A stretch of 64,000 nucleotides of DNA from Ardenticatenaceae bacterium (GTDB lineage Bacteria > Chloroflexota > Anaerolineae > Promineifilales > Promineifilaceae). The notes under the pieces are model-generated. The model had not been told where the DNA came from. It made no database searches and saw nothing but the letters and a program-made list of their open reading frames with translations. A program made the position numbers and the translations under genes. The stretch spans positions 22,706 through 86,705 of the forward strand of contig JACKBV010000019.1 of assembly GCA_020634315.1 (NCBI GenBank), given 5' to 3'. Numbering within the stretch: position 1 is the stretch's first letter; every line of letters starts with the position of its first letter. Shown here piece after piece: positions 17,398 through 25,570 of this stretch.

Positions 17398-19302
17398 CTA
17401 TTGATCGTATGTAAAGGGTGCCGCTTCTTCAATGACCGGCTGCTCAGGAATCATGCCCTCGTTCATCAGCTTCTCAAACTCGCTGCGGTCAAGGGTTTCC
17501 ACTTCCATCAGCAGATTTGCCAAATTCTCCATTTTGTGTCGGTTTTCACGGACAAGGTTCAGTGCACGGCCGTAATTTTCTTCCAAAATACGGCGCACCT
17601 CTTCATCAATGGAACGTGCCGCTTCTTCACTGTAGTCGCGTCCCATCCCCCAGCCCAGTTCACGCCCTAAAAATGGGTTATTGGAATTCTCGCCATATGT
17701 AGGCAGACCCAACTTGTCCGACATGCCATATTCCATGACCATTGCCCGTGCCATGCGTGTTGCTTGCTGCAAATCATTCGACGCACCGGTTGTGATACGG
17801 CCGAAAAATATTTCTTCTGCCGCACGCCCACCCAAAGCCATTGAAATGCGATCTTCAAAATATTCACGGCTGTAGACAAAGCGATCTTCAGGCAGCGGCA
17901 TCACGTACCCACCCGCGCGTCCACGCGGCACAATGGTGATCTTTTGGACCGGGTCCGTGTTCAACAGATGAAAACTTACAACAGCATGTCCGGCTTCGTG
18001 ATAAGCAACCGTTTCTTTGTCCGCTTGACTCATAACCCGGCTTTTCCGTTCCGGCCCCATCACAACGCGGTCAAACGCATCCTGAAACTCTAACAAGCCG
18101 ATGGTACGCCGATTACGCCGTGCCGCAAAAATAGCCGCTTCATTTAGTAAGTTTTCCAGGTCTGCGCCAGAAAAACCGGCCGTTAAGCGTGCCATGTCGT
18201 CAAAACTTACTTCTTTCGCTACCGGCTTGCCGCGTGCATGCACTTTCAGAATCATCTCGCGCCCTTTGATGTCGGGCAAATCGACAAACACCTTGCGGTC
18301 AAAACGGCCGGGGCGCAGCAAAGCGGGGTCAAGAATGTCGGCACGATTCGTGGCAGCCATGACAATGACATTCGTCTCGTTGTCAAAGCCATCCATTTCC
18401 ACCAAAATCTGGTTGAGCGTCTGTTCTCGTTCGTCATGTCCGCCGCCTAAACCTGCACCGCGCTGCCGTCCCACTGCGTCAATTTCATCGACAAACACAA
18501 TGGACGGTGCTGACTGTTTGGCTTTGTCAAACAAGTCACGGACACGGCTGGCACCGACACCAACAAACATTTCGACAAATTCAGAACCAGAAATATGGAA
18601 GAAGGGAACGCCAGCTTCTCCTGCCACCGCACGCGCCAGCAATGTTTTCCCTGTTCCAGGCGGGCCAACCATGAGGACACCCTTGGGAATGCGTGCCCCA
18701 ACTTGCACAAATTTTTCTGGTTCTCGCAAGAACTGGACAACCTCTTGCAATTCTTGTTTGGCTTCCTCAACGCCAGCAACGTCGTCAAACGTGACTGTGG
18801 GACGATTGGCATCATTGAGATTTTTGGCACGGCTGCGGCCAAAACCAAAAATGCTGTTGCCGCCACCGCCTTGCATCTGCCGGAAGCCGCGCGAGAAAAT
18901 CCAAATTAGCAGTAGAAATGGGCCAATGGTGAGGACAATGCTCAGCACATTTTGCCACACTGTCTGGTCATTGATCGCCAGGTCAACATTGTACTCTTGC
19001 AAAGTGTCGGTTGTGACACCGTAAAAAGCGAGCGTCTCTTCCAGACTGCCGCGTGCATCAACTGTTGTCACCAGCTCTTCATTGTTTTCTAGTGTCAAAG
19101 TCAGGCGGCTGCCGGTTAAGGTGACCCGTGTCACGTCGCCAGCTTTGATGCGATTCATCGCTTCTGTCAGGTCAATACGAGCTGCGCTGGCAAAGCGATT
19201 GTTTAGGAAAAAGTTTAGCCCTAAGATAATGGCAAATAGGGCCAGTATCCACACCCATGCTGGAATACCAGGACGTGATTCATTTGGGGGTTGGTCATCC
19301 AT
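17398..19302 (-). CDS. ftsH: ATP-dependent zinc metalloprotease FtsH
   Basis: Membrane AAA+ protease that degrades misfolded or short-lived membrane and cytosolic proteins. The order is N-terminal TM1 (about 17-34), a periplasmic domain, TM2 (about 118-137) and an AAA domain with Walker A GPPGTGKT (about 213), Walker B IVFVDEIDAVG and the second region of homology ending LRPGRFDRK. The M41 protease domain with HEAGH follows (about 437). At 634 residues it has the usual length. It holds only one ACGGCCGT site (17567-17574), fewer than most genes here. The start ATG has GAGGAG about 14 bases upstream, a longer spacing than usual. A terminator follows at 17342-17370. The 35-bp inverted repeat upstream may be regulatory. 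Confidence 0.97.
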   Translation of the reverse strand: MDDQPPNESRPGIPAWVWILALFAIILGLNFFLNNRFASAARIDLTEAMNRIKAGDVTRVTLTGSRLTLTLENNEELVTTVDARGSLEETLAFYGVTTDTLQEYNVDLAINDQTVWQNVLSIVLTIGPFLLLIWIFSRGFRQMQGGGGNSIFGFGRSRAKNLNDANRPTVTFDDVAGVEEAKQELQEVVQFLREPEKFVQVGARIPKGVLMVGPPGTGKTLLARAVAGEAGVPFFHISGSEFVEMFVGVGASRVRDLFDKAKQSAPSIVFVDEIDAVGRQRGAGLGGGHDEREQTLNQILVEMDGFDNETNVIVMAATNRADILDPALLRPGRFDRKVFVDLPDIKGREMILKVHARGKPVAKEVSFDDMARLTAGFSGADLENLLNEAAIFAARRNRRTIGLLEFQDAFDRVVMGPERKSRVMSQADKETVAYHEAGHAVVSFHLLNTDPVQKITIVPRGRAGGYVMPLPEDRFVYSREYFEDRISMALGGRAAEEIFFGRITTGASNDLQQATRMARAMVMEYGMSDKLGLPTYGENSNNPFLGRELGWGMGRDYSEEAARSIDEEVRRILEENYGRALNLVRENRHKMENLANLLMEVETLDRSEFEKLMNEGMIPEQPVIEEAAPFTYDQ

Positions 19303-19330
19303 GATTAATTTTTATGCTCCTCAATATTCT

Positions 19331-19365
19331 CCTGCTCACAATACGCTTGTGTTTTATGGAGCAGG
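19331..19365. promoter_or_regulatory. Nested inverted repeat between sigma factor gene and ftsH
   Basis: Outer arms CCTGCTC (19331-19337) and GAGCAGG (19359-19365) enclose a second hairpin CACAA/TTGTG. It lies 29 bases upstream of the ftsH start and downstream of the sigma factor stop, with no T-tract on the minus strand, so a regulatory site or 5' UTR structure is likelier than a terminator. It does not match the CIRCE consensus. Confidence 0.35.
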
Positions 19366-19441
19366 CTTACTCTTTTACGGGATATTGGTTTATCAAAACA
19401 CGAATTCATCAGAGTTGTATAGGACTATTATAAGCGGTTGC

Positions 19442-20095
19442 TTAAAAACTTTCATCATAATAGCGGCGTCGGGACTGCGCGTGCGGCACCGGATATTGTG
19501 ACTTTGCACGCACGGGTACCGGTACGGGTACGGGGGTGGGTGTCGGCGCAAACATCGCTTCCATGATCAATCGTAGATGTTCGCGGGCATATTGCAGCCT
19601 TTTTTTGACAGTGGTCAATGGTAATTGCAATGTTTTAGCAATTTCATTTTGGGAATATCCGCGCAGATAAAACATTTCTGTCACCTCTTGTTCATGCTCT
19701 GGTAGTGCGCGAATTGCAGCCATTACTTTATCCTGGAGTTCGATGGACTCTATAAGTACGGCAGGTTCATCATCTGTGGACAAATCCGTGGTCAAATCAA
19801 TTGGTTTTGTTGATATTTTATGACTGCGGATAAGGCGGTGACATTGGGAAATGACAATTTGTTTGAACCAGCCAATAAAAGCATCTGGTTCGCGCAGTTG
19901 ATGCAGGTTTTGGTAAGCTGTGACGAATGCCTCTTGTGTGGCATCTTGTGCCAGGTGAACGTCGCCTAACACATGATAGGCCCAGACATAAGCTGCGTCT
20001 TGAAACCGACTTACCAGTTCGGAAAAAGCTTCGTGTCTGTACTGACGATCTTTGTGTGATCGTGCATCTTGCACCAATGTTGCTACCGCTTGCAT
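19442..20095 (-). CDS. ECF-type RNA polymerase sigma factor
   Basis: Sigma-70 family, extracytoplasmic-function type, 217 residues. Region 2 (about 20-95) includes AQDATQEAFVTAYQNLHQL and the DAFIGWFKQI segment. Region 4 (about 125-180) includes ALPEHEQEVTEMFYLRGYSQ and a helix-turn-helix NEIAKTLQLPLTTVKKRLQ. A 35-residue tail with a (P-[TV])n tract and a terminal YYDESF extends beyond region 4, as in some ECF groups with C-terminal extensions. No anti-sigma gene is adjacent. GGAG lies 6 bases before ATG 20095. A small ORF (20083-20274) overlaps the start by 13 bases. The order with ftsH directly downstream suggests a possible envelope-stress link (inference). Confidence 0.85.
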   Translation of the reverse strand: MQAVATLVQDARSHKDRQYRHEAFSELVSRFQDAAYVWAYHVLGDVHLAQDATQEAFVTAYQNLHQLREPDAFIGWFKQIVISQCHRLIRSHKISTKPIDLTTDLSTDDEPAVLIESIELQDKVMAAIRALPEHEQEVTEMFYLRGYSQNEIAKTLQLPLTTVKKRLQYAREHLRLIMEAMFAPTPTPVPVPVPVRAKSQYPVPHAQSRRRYYDESF

Positions 20096-20274
20096 AATGT
20101 CTCCGTTTTGCGCGCCAGACGATCCTTTTCAGGATTATCTACTAGTAAAGAGCCAATGATGACAAAAAAGGTGACAAATTCGTCAAATTGGTATTGTTTC
20201 CAGGCGTCAGTCAAATTTTTTATGCGTATCGTTGTTTTATCATCAAGCTTTGGCTCGTCCAAATTCCTGGTCAT
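20083..20274 (-). CDS. Small hypothetical protein upstream of ECF sigma factor
   Basis: A 63-residue open frame that begins at ATG 20274 and overlaps the sigma factor start by 13 bases. The composition is protein-like: a charged N-terminus, a central DEFVTFFVIIGSLL hydrophobic stretch and a basic C-terminus (DRLARKTE). Only a weak GAGAG precedes the start. I do not recognise it. If real, it is translationally coupled to the sigma factor and could be a regulator of it. Equally, it may be untranslated leader. Confidence 0.35.
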   Translation of the reverse strand: MTRNLDEPKLDDKTTIRIKNLTDAWKQYQFDEFVTFFVIIGSLLVDNPEKDRLARKTETLCKR

Positions 20275-20398
20275 TCTCTCAGGTTTGTCTTAGTGGTTGG
20301 CCGTAAATAGTTGGTGGAGTGATGTCACCTGGATTATCTATTTTAATGTTAGCGGACTGCTCCTTTCTGTTAATTAGACGATAAAGTTTTGTCGCTGC

Positions 20399-20427
20399 TT
20401 ACATTTGCGGGCATATCCGTGTACAAT
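20399..20427 (+). promoter_or_regulatory. Promoter of cell-wall amidase gene (near-leaderless)
   Basis: TTACAT (20399-20404), 17-bp spacer, TACAAT (20422-20427). The ATG at 20434 is only 6 bases after the -10, so the mRNA would start at or next to the start codon. The promoter lies inside the longer upstream open frame, which supports the ATG at 20434. Confidence 0.6.
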
Positions 20428-20433
20428 AAACGC

Positions 20434-21204
20434 ATGGCATATGGCACGAGGCAAGCTGGCACTTCGGTCTGGGTGAAAGTTTTGACGCGCAATTTTCCAA
20501 TTGTGTTGTTTTTGATTTTGGCGATGGTGGGGATGACGGCCGTTTACTGGTTTTTTTCTCCCGCCGACAGCAGTGCCGATGATATGTTTGCCGCAGTGAC
20601 AACTTATGACGGGTTAACCGCACCCATTTATAAAAACGTCCCTGAGAAACCGGTTGTACAGCGTCTGGCACAAAGCCCTGGCCCTACGCGCGTTGCCATC
20701 ATTGTGGGGCATCGGAACAGTGACAGTGGGGCTGTTTGTGATGATGGCTTGACCGAAGTTGAGGTCAATGCGGATATTGCAGAGCGTGTGTATGCACAGC
20801 TTACGGCGCAGGGCATTCATACCGATTTGCTTGATGAATTCGACCCGCATCTGACCAATTACTATGGCACGGCTTTGATTTCCATTCATGCCGACTCTTG
20901 TGTTTACTACAACGACTTAGCAACCGGCTTTAAGATTGCCGGTTCATCTTTTACCGATTCCAGTCAACTTTCCATTTGCGTTGAGTCAGCCTATCGTGAT
21001 GCCACGCAAATGTTTTATCATGAGAATACGATTACACCACACATGACAGATTACCATGCCTTCCGTGAGATTGCGCTTGGGGTGCCCGCGATCATCATTG
21101 AAACAGGTTTTATGAATTTAGACCGGCAGATGATTACCACGCAGGCGGATGTTCCAGCCGCGGGTATTGCTAACGGGATTCTGTGTTTTTTAGATAAACA
21201 GTAA
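20434..21204 (+). CDS. N-acetylmuramoyl-L-alanine amidase (Amidase_3 family)
   Basis: Cleaves the amide between N-acetylmuramic acid and the stem peptide of peptidoglycan. One N-terminal membrane segment (about 18-42, FPIVLFLILAMVGM) anchors a periplasmic/extracellular catalytic domain. Zinc-ligand motifs of Amidase_3 are seen in order: IIVGHRNSDSGA, the Glu of GLTEVEVN, SIHADS, and the catalytic Glu of IIIETGFMNL. The start ATG 20434 is chosen because the promoter -10 box ends 6 bases upstream, and earlier in-frame starts fall in the promoter. It is followed 27 bases later by an L,D-transpeptidase gene, a coherent cell-wall remodelling pair. Confidence 0.85.
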   Translation: MAYGTRQAGTSVWVKVLTRNFPIVLFLILAMVGMTAVYWFFSPADSSADDMFAAVTTYDGLTAPIYKNVPEKPVVQRLAQSPGPTRVAIIVGHRNSDSGAVCDDGLTEVEVNADIAERVYAQLTAQGIHTDLLDEFDPHLTNYYGTALISIHADSCVYYNDLATGFKIAGSSFTDSSQLSICVESAYRDATQMFYHENTITPHMTDYHAFREIALGVPAIIIETGFMNLDRQMITTQADVPAAGIANGILCFLDKQ

Positions 21205-21231
21205 TCAGATTGATTTCACGGGTAATGGATT

Positions 21232-22338
21232 ATGGATCAAGGGAATGCCGCTTTGCTGCGGCAAGCGCAGGCAGCAATTAGACAGGGGGAGAAGCACCAG
21301 GCAAGGCAACTGTTGCAGGAAGCGCTGCAACGGGATCGGGATAATTATGTGGCGTGGCTGTTGATGGCTAGTGTCACAAATGATCCGCGTACCTCTTTGG
21401 GGTATGTGAAGCAGGCGGCGCAGCTGAATCCTTCGGCGGCGACCGTGCAGAAGGCTTTGGTTTGGGCGGAGAATCGTGTGCAGACGGCGGCGGCAGCGGC
21501 TGATACGGCCGTTTCCCAATCACCCCCTCCCGTCGAAAAACGGCGTTGGTGGCTATGGGGCGGTGTCGCCCTGACCCTTTTGTTGGTTGTCCTCGCCATT
21601 TTCTCTGCCCTGTATTGGCCGGGTAGGAACGCGCAAGCTGCGGTTGAAATGGCAAGTGTCGTCACCTTGTCCACAATGACACCGGCTGCGGAACTGGCAT
21701 CGGGTGCGTTACCGGCTGATGTGGCTGAAGTTGGTGGAGAAGAAACGGCCGTTGCCACACCCACCATCGCGCCATCCTTTACCCCAACCCCCGTACCGCA
21801 TATCGTTGCCAAAAACATCGGTCAGAGTAAAGACAACGACGACCACCAGCCCCGGCCAACCTGGACACTCACACCCAGCCCCACACCCACGCCGACCCCC
21901 ACAAATACGCCAATGCCCACGTTCGTCGCCCCTCAAAGCGGCCCGGTATCGCGCCCCTTTGGGGTGGGCGCAAACGAGCGTTGGGTGGATGTGAACCTGA
22001 CGACGCAGTCGTTGGTGGCGTATGAAGGGGATACGGCCGTTTTATCGACATTCATCTCTAGTGGCACCTGGCAGCATCCCACCGTCACCGGTCAATTTCG
22101 CATTTACCTCACGTACCAAAGCCAGACAATGGATGGCCGCCGCCTGGGATACGACTATTATCTGGAAAACGTCCCTTATGTGATGTACTTTTACGAAGAT
22201 TACGCGCTGCACGGCACATTCTGGCACAACAACTTTGGCACACCCATGAGTCACGGCTGTGTAAACATGAAAACGTCCGAAGCGGGTTGGTTGTACGAAT
22301 GGGTAAGTATCGGTACACTCGTTAACGTACATTATTGA
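21232..22338 (+). CDS. L,D-transpeptidase (YkuD) with N-terminal TPR-like domain
   Basis: Forms or exchanges 3-3 peptidoglycan cross-links or anchors proteins to peptidoglycan. N-terminal helical repeats (about 1-85, NAALLRQAQAAIRQGEKHQA) should be cytoplasmic. One membrane segment (about 104-126) and a long Thr/Pro linker (about 175-235) follow, then the YkuD domain (about 245-368). The catalytic motif is HGTFWH ... MSHGCVNM with Cys343. TPR-like repeats on the inner side of a transpeptidase suggest a partner-binding or sensing role (inference). It follows the amidase and is closed by a hairpin at 22469-22511. Confidence 0.9.
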   Translation: MDQGNAALLRQAQAAIRQGEKHQARQLLQEALQRDRDNYVAWLLMASVTNDPRTSLGYVKQAAQLNPSAATVQKALVWAENRVQTAAAAADTAVSQSPPPVEKRRWWLWGGVALTLLLVVLAIFSALYWPGRNAQAAVEMASVVTLSTMTPAAELASGALPADVAEVGGEETAVATPTIAPSFTPTPVPHIVAKNIGQSKDNDDHQPRPTWTLTPSPTPTPTPTNTPMPTFVAPQSGPVSRPFGVGANERWVDVNLTTQSLVAYEGDTAVLSTFISSGTWQHPTVTGQFRIYLTYQSQTMDGRRLGYDYYLENVPYVMYFYEDYALHGTFWHNNFGTPMSHGCVNMKTSEAGWLYEWVSIGTLVNVHY

Positions 22339-22468
22339 TAGCAATCGTCTGTCCATGAAGAGGCGAAGTAGCAATGGACAAACTCAACAGGCACATCTGG
22401 CAAAGCAGACACAATAAGTCTGCACCGCCAAATAAAGCGCAATACAACACAACTTGTTTATGAAATCG

Positions 22469-22511
22469 GACCCGATGCGTGGGAGGAACTCTTTCAACAT
22501 CGGGTCTTTTT
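22469..22511 (+). terminator. Terminator upstream of purA
   Basis: GACCCGATG (22469-22477) pairs with CATCGGGTC (22498-22506), followed by TTTTT. The loop is 20 bases. It is most simply the terminator of the L,D-transpeptidase unit. A purA leader attenuator is possible, but no competing structure was seen. Confidence 0.6.
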
Positions 22512-22575
22512 CTGCCCAAATTAGCCGTGACCCGTACCCGATTACGGATTATCGAATTTACATGGAGGAAGAGTC

Positions 22576-23868
22576 ATGCCCTTAAACATTATTATTGGTG
22601 CCCAATGGGGCGATGAAGGCAAAGGTCGAATTACCGATTTGTTGGCAGCTAAAGCGGATGTCGTTGCCCGTTATAGTGGTGGCGATAATGCCGGTCACAC
22701 CGTGACCATCGGCGCTGATGTGTTCAAATTACACCTGATTCCATCAGGGATTATTCATGATACAGTGGCTTGCATCATTGGCAATGGCGTTGTGATCAAT
22801 CCCAAAGTGCTGCTGCATGAAATGGATGCCCTTGCCGCGCGTGGGGTTGATGTCAGCCCGGCTTGTTTGCAGATTAGCCGCCGTGCTCACCTCATTACGC
22901 CAGCGCACATTGCCCTGGACAAAGCCAAAGAAATGCAGCGCGGCGCGGAAGCTATCGGCACAACGCTGCGCGGTATTGGCCCGGCTTACACAGATAAAAT
23001 TAGCCGTACTGGGATTCGCGCCGGACTTTTTGCTGACCCTGAAGAATTGGCGGAAGCGATTCAGGCACATGTTGAGGCGCACAATGAAGTGCTCACAAAG
23101 ATTTACAACATGGAGCCGTTGGATGCGAATGTCGTTGCCGCCGATTTTGCAGCCTATGCGCAGCGCTTAGCGCCACATCTGGTGGACAGCGGCGTGGTGA
23201 TTGATGAGGCTTTGCGTAACGGCCGTTCCGTGTTAGCCGAAGGCGCACAAGGCACATTGCTGGACATCGATCACGGCACCTATCCCTTTGTCACCAGTTC
23301 CGCGCCGACAGCGGGCGGTGCCTTAACCGGTTTGGGCGTTGGCCCCAAGGTCGTTGGCGAAATCATGGGCGTTGCCAAGGCGTTTACCACCCGTGTCGGC
23401 AGTGGCCCATTCCCCACCGAATTGGACGGCGACATGGCGATGCGCCTGCGCGGGACGGGGGCAAATCCGTGGGATGAATATGGCACGACGACGGGGCGTC
23501 CCCGCCGTGTTGGTTGGCTCGATATGGTCATTTTGCGCCATGCACATCGGGTGAACAGCCTCACCGAACTGGCCCTGACCAAACTCGATATTTTGAGCGG
23601 TATCCCTGAAATTAAGGTGTGTGTGGGCTACGAAATAGATGGTGTACGCATTGATTATTTCCCCAGTGACCTGCGCACGTTGGCTCGCTGCCAGCCCATT
23701 TATGATACGCTGCCCGGTTGGCAAGAGGACATCATGGATGTGCGTGATTTTGCACAGTTACCGGCCAATGCCCAGGCTTATGTGAATTATGTTAGCGAGC
23801 AATTGGGCGTGCCCATTCCCATTATTTCGGTTGGCCCAGGCCGCGCACAGACGATATTGAAAGGTTGA
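22576..23868 (+). CDS. purA: Adenylosuccinate synthetase
   Basis: Catalyses GTP-dependent condensation of IMP with aspartate, the first step from IMP to AMP, in the cytosol. The N-terminal signature GAQWGDEGKG (residues 8-17) holds the active-site Asp. NAGHT (about 38-42) and the GTP-binding and IMP-binding segments follow, including GIGPAYTDK, QGTLLDIDHGTYPFVTSS and the C-terminal GPGRAQTI. At 430 residues it matches bacterial PurA. The start ATG is preceded by GGAGGAAG. It is followed 35 bases later by an unrelated oxidoreductase. Confidence 0.97.
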   Translation: MPLNIIIGAQWGDEGKGRITDLLAAKADVVARYSGGDNAGHTVTIGADVFKLHLIPSGIIHDTVACIIGNGVVINPKVLLHEMDALAARGVDVSPACLQISRRAHLITPAHIALDKAKEMQRGAEAIGTTLRGIGPAYTDKISRTGIRAGLFADPEELAEAIQAHVEAHNEVLTKIYNMEPLDANVVAADFAAYAQRLAPHLVDSGVVIDEALRNGRSVLAEGAQGTLLDIDHGTYPFVTSSAPTAGGALTGLGVGPKVVGEIMGVAKAFTTRVGSGPFPTELDGDMAMRLRGTGANPWDEYGTTTGRPRRVGWLDMVILRHAHRVNSLTELALTKLDILSGIPEIKVCVGYEIDGVRIDYFPSDLRTLARCQPIYDTLPGWQEDIMDVRDFAQLPANAQAYVNYVSEQLGVPIPIISVGPGRAQTILKG

Positions 23869-23903
23869 GATTGGGCGCTTAGCGTTACTATTTGGAGGAT
23901 GCT

Positions 23904-25544
23904 GTGAGCGATTACGATACCATTGTCATTGGATCGGGGGCGGGTGGTTTGACAACGGCCGTTTCCCTGGCGCAAGCTGGTCAAAAAGTGTTGGTCTGTG
24001 AACAACACGAAGTTCCCGGCGGTTGGACTCATTCTTTCACCCTGGAAGGCTACCGTTTTAGCCCTGGCGTTCATTACATCGGCAGTTTGGGGCAAGGCGA
24101 GCAGCTGCGTTCCATTTATGAAGGGTTGGGCGTGTCGCAAGACCTCTCTTTTTGCGAGTTGAACCCCGATGGCTTCGATCATGTGATTGTGGGCAATGAA
24201 CGCTTCGACATTCCCAAAGGGCGCGACAACTTCATCCATCGCCTGAAAGATCGTTTTCCCCGTGAAGTCAATGGCATTGACCGCTATTTCGCCATCATGG
24301 ACGATTTGTTTGCCGATTTGCGCACGTTATCCCGTTTGCAAAATCCGTTGCAATTGGCGCAGGCGCGTACCTTTTGGCGTTGGGGTTGGCGTACCGGGCA
24401 GGCTGTTCTCGATTACTGCTTCACAGACCCGCTGCTGAAGGCGATTCTCTCTGCACAATCCGGGGATCATGGCATGCCTCCTTCCCAGGTTTCTGCGCCG
24501 ATGCATTTGGGGATTACGGAGCATTACTTGAATGGCGGCTATTATCCCTTGGGCGGCGCATTTGCCATTCCCCGCGCCTTTGTGCGTGCGCTGAAACGCG
24601 CTGGCGGCGAGATTCGCCTGTCTACTCCTGTGCAGCGGATTTTGTTGGAAAACGGCCGTGCCGTTGGTGTGGAATTGGCGGGCGGCGAAACTTTACGCGC
24701 CCGCCATATTGTCAGCAATGCAGACCCGGAAATGACTTTTGGCAAATTGATTGGACGTGAGCAGCTGCCCTGGCAATTACGGCGCAAAGTTAACAAGGTG
24801 CGCTATTCTGGTTCGGCGCTCAGCCTCTTTTTTGCGGTGGACATGGATTTGCCAGCAGCGGGATTGGATTCTGGCAATGTCTGGTTTTACCGGCATGCTG
24901 ATGTCGATGGTCTGTATCAGCAAGGGTTGGGCGACCGGATTTTGCATGCGGAGCGTGCCGATGCCTTGTTCCTCACCGTCACGACGCTCAAAGACCCATC
25001 GAAAATGCACAGTGGTCATCATACGTTGGAGGCATTTACGTTTGTGGGATACGAGCCTTTTTGGCGATGGGCCAATCAGCCTAATGGGCAGCGTGGCGCG
25101 GATTACCAGGGGTTAAAGAATCAGTTAGCCGATAAGATGTTTGCCACAATTGAGGAGATTGTGCCCGGCATTCGCGATCATGTCGTGTTTTGTGATTTGG
25201 GCACGCCGCTCACCAATCAGCATTACCTGGCTGCGCATCGTGGCAATTTGTATGGCATTGCCAAAAGCCCGTTCCAGATGGGGCCGTTTTCGTTTGCGGT
25301 GAAATCGGCCGTGCCGGGATTGTGGCTGTGCGGGGCGAGCACATTGTCGCATGGTGTGTCTGGGGCGACGGCGTCGGGCATTGCCGCGGCACGCAGCATT
25401 TTGGGCTGCCGTACCCGTGACCTGCTGCAACAAAATGGGCCAACGTTGTCCATTTACCCATCAGAAAATGTAGAGCAATGGCCGCCGGAGTTACAGGCAA
25501 AAATTGCGCTGCGGCAGCAAGAAATTGAGGCAGCATCTGCCTGA
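23904..25544 (+). CDS. FAD-dependent phytoene desaturase/carotenoid isomerase-like oxidoreductase
   Basis: Carotenoid-type oxidoreductase (CrtI/CrtISO/retinol-saturase superfamily), 546 residues. A Rossmann dinucleotide motif VIGSGAGGL lies at residues 8-16. The family's C-terminal FAD-binding segment (GLWLCGASTLSHGVSGATASG, split around about 475-495) is clear. PGGWTHSF and GYYPLGGAFAIPRAF are also family-like. The GTG start at 23904 is chosen because GGAGG at 23894-23898 sits correctly, while the TTG at 23892 lies within the ribosome site. No other carotenoid gene is adjacent, so the substrate is unknown. Confidence 0.85.
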   Translation: MSDYDTIVIGSGAGGLTTAVSLAQAGQKVLVCEQHEVPGGWTHSFTLEGYRFSPGVHYIGSLGQGEQLRSIYEGLGVSQDLSFCELNPDGFDHVIVGNERFDIPKGRDNFIHRLKDRFPREVNGIDRYFAIMDDLFADLRTLSRLQNPLQLAQARTFWRWGWRTGQAVLDYCFTDPLLKAILSAQSGDHGMPPSQVSAPMHLGITEHYLNGGYYPLGGAFAIPRAFVRALKRAGGEIRLSTPVQRILLENGRAVGVELAGGETLRARHIVSNADPEMTFGKLIGREQLPWQLRRKVNKVRYSGSALSLFFAVDMDLPAAGLDSGNVWFYRHADVDGLYQQGLGDRILHAERADALFLTVTTLKDPSKMHSGHHTLEAFTFVGYEPFWRWANQPNGQRGADYQGLKNQLADKMFATIEEIVPGIRDHVVFCDLGTPLTNQHYLAAHRGNLYGIAKSPFQMGPFSFAVKSAVPGLWLCGASTLSHGVSGATASGIAAARSILGCRTRDLLQQNGPTLSIYPSENVEQWPPELQAKIALRQQEIEAASA

Positions 25545-25570
25545 GATTTCGCGTCTTTTATTGTTTTCCT

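Noticed and set aside
19331..19365. CIRCE heat-shock operator
   Set aside because: The arms CCTGCTC/GAGCAGG do not match the TTAGCACTC/GAGTGCTAA consensus.
22469..22575. Purine riboswitch before purA
   Set aside because: Only a simple terminator hairpin is seen, with no conserved three-way junction pattern.
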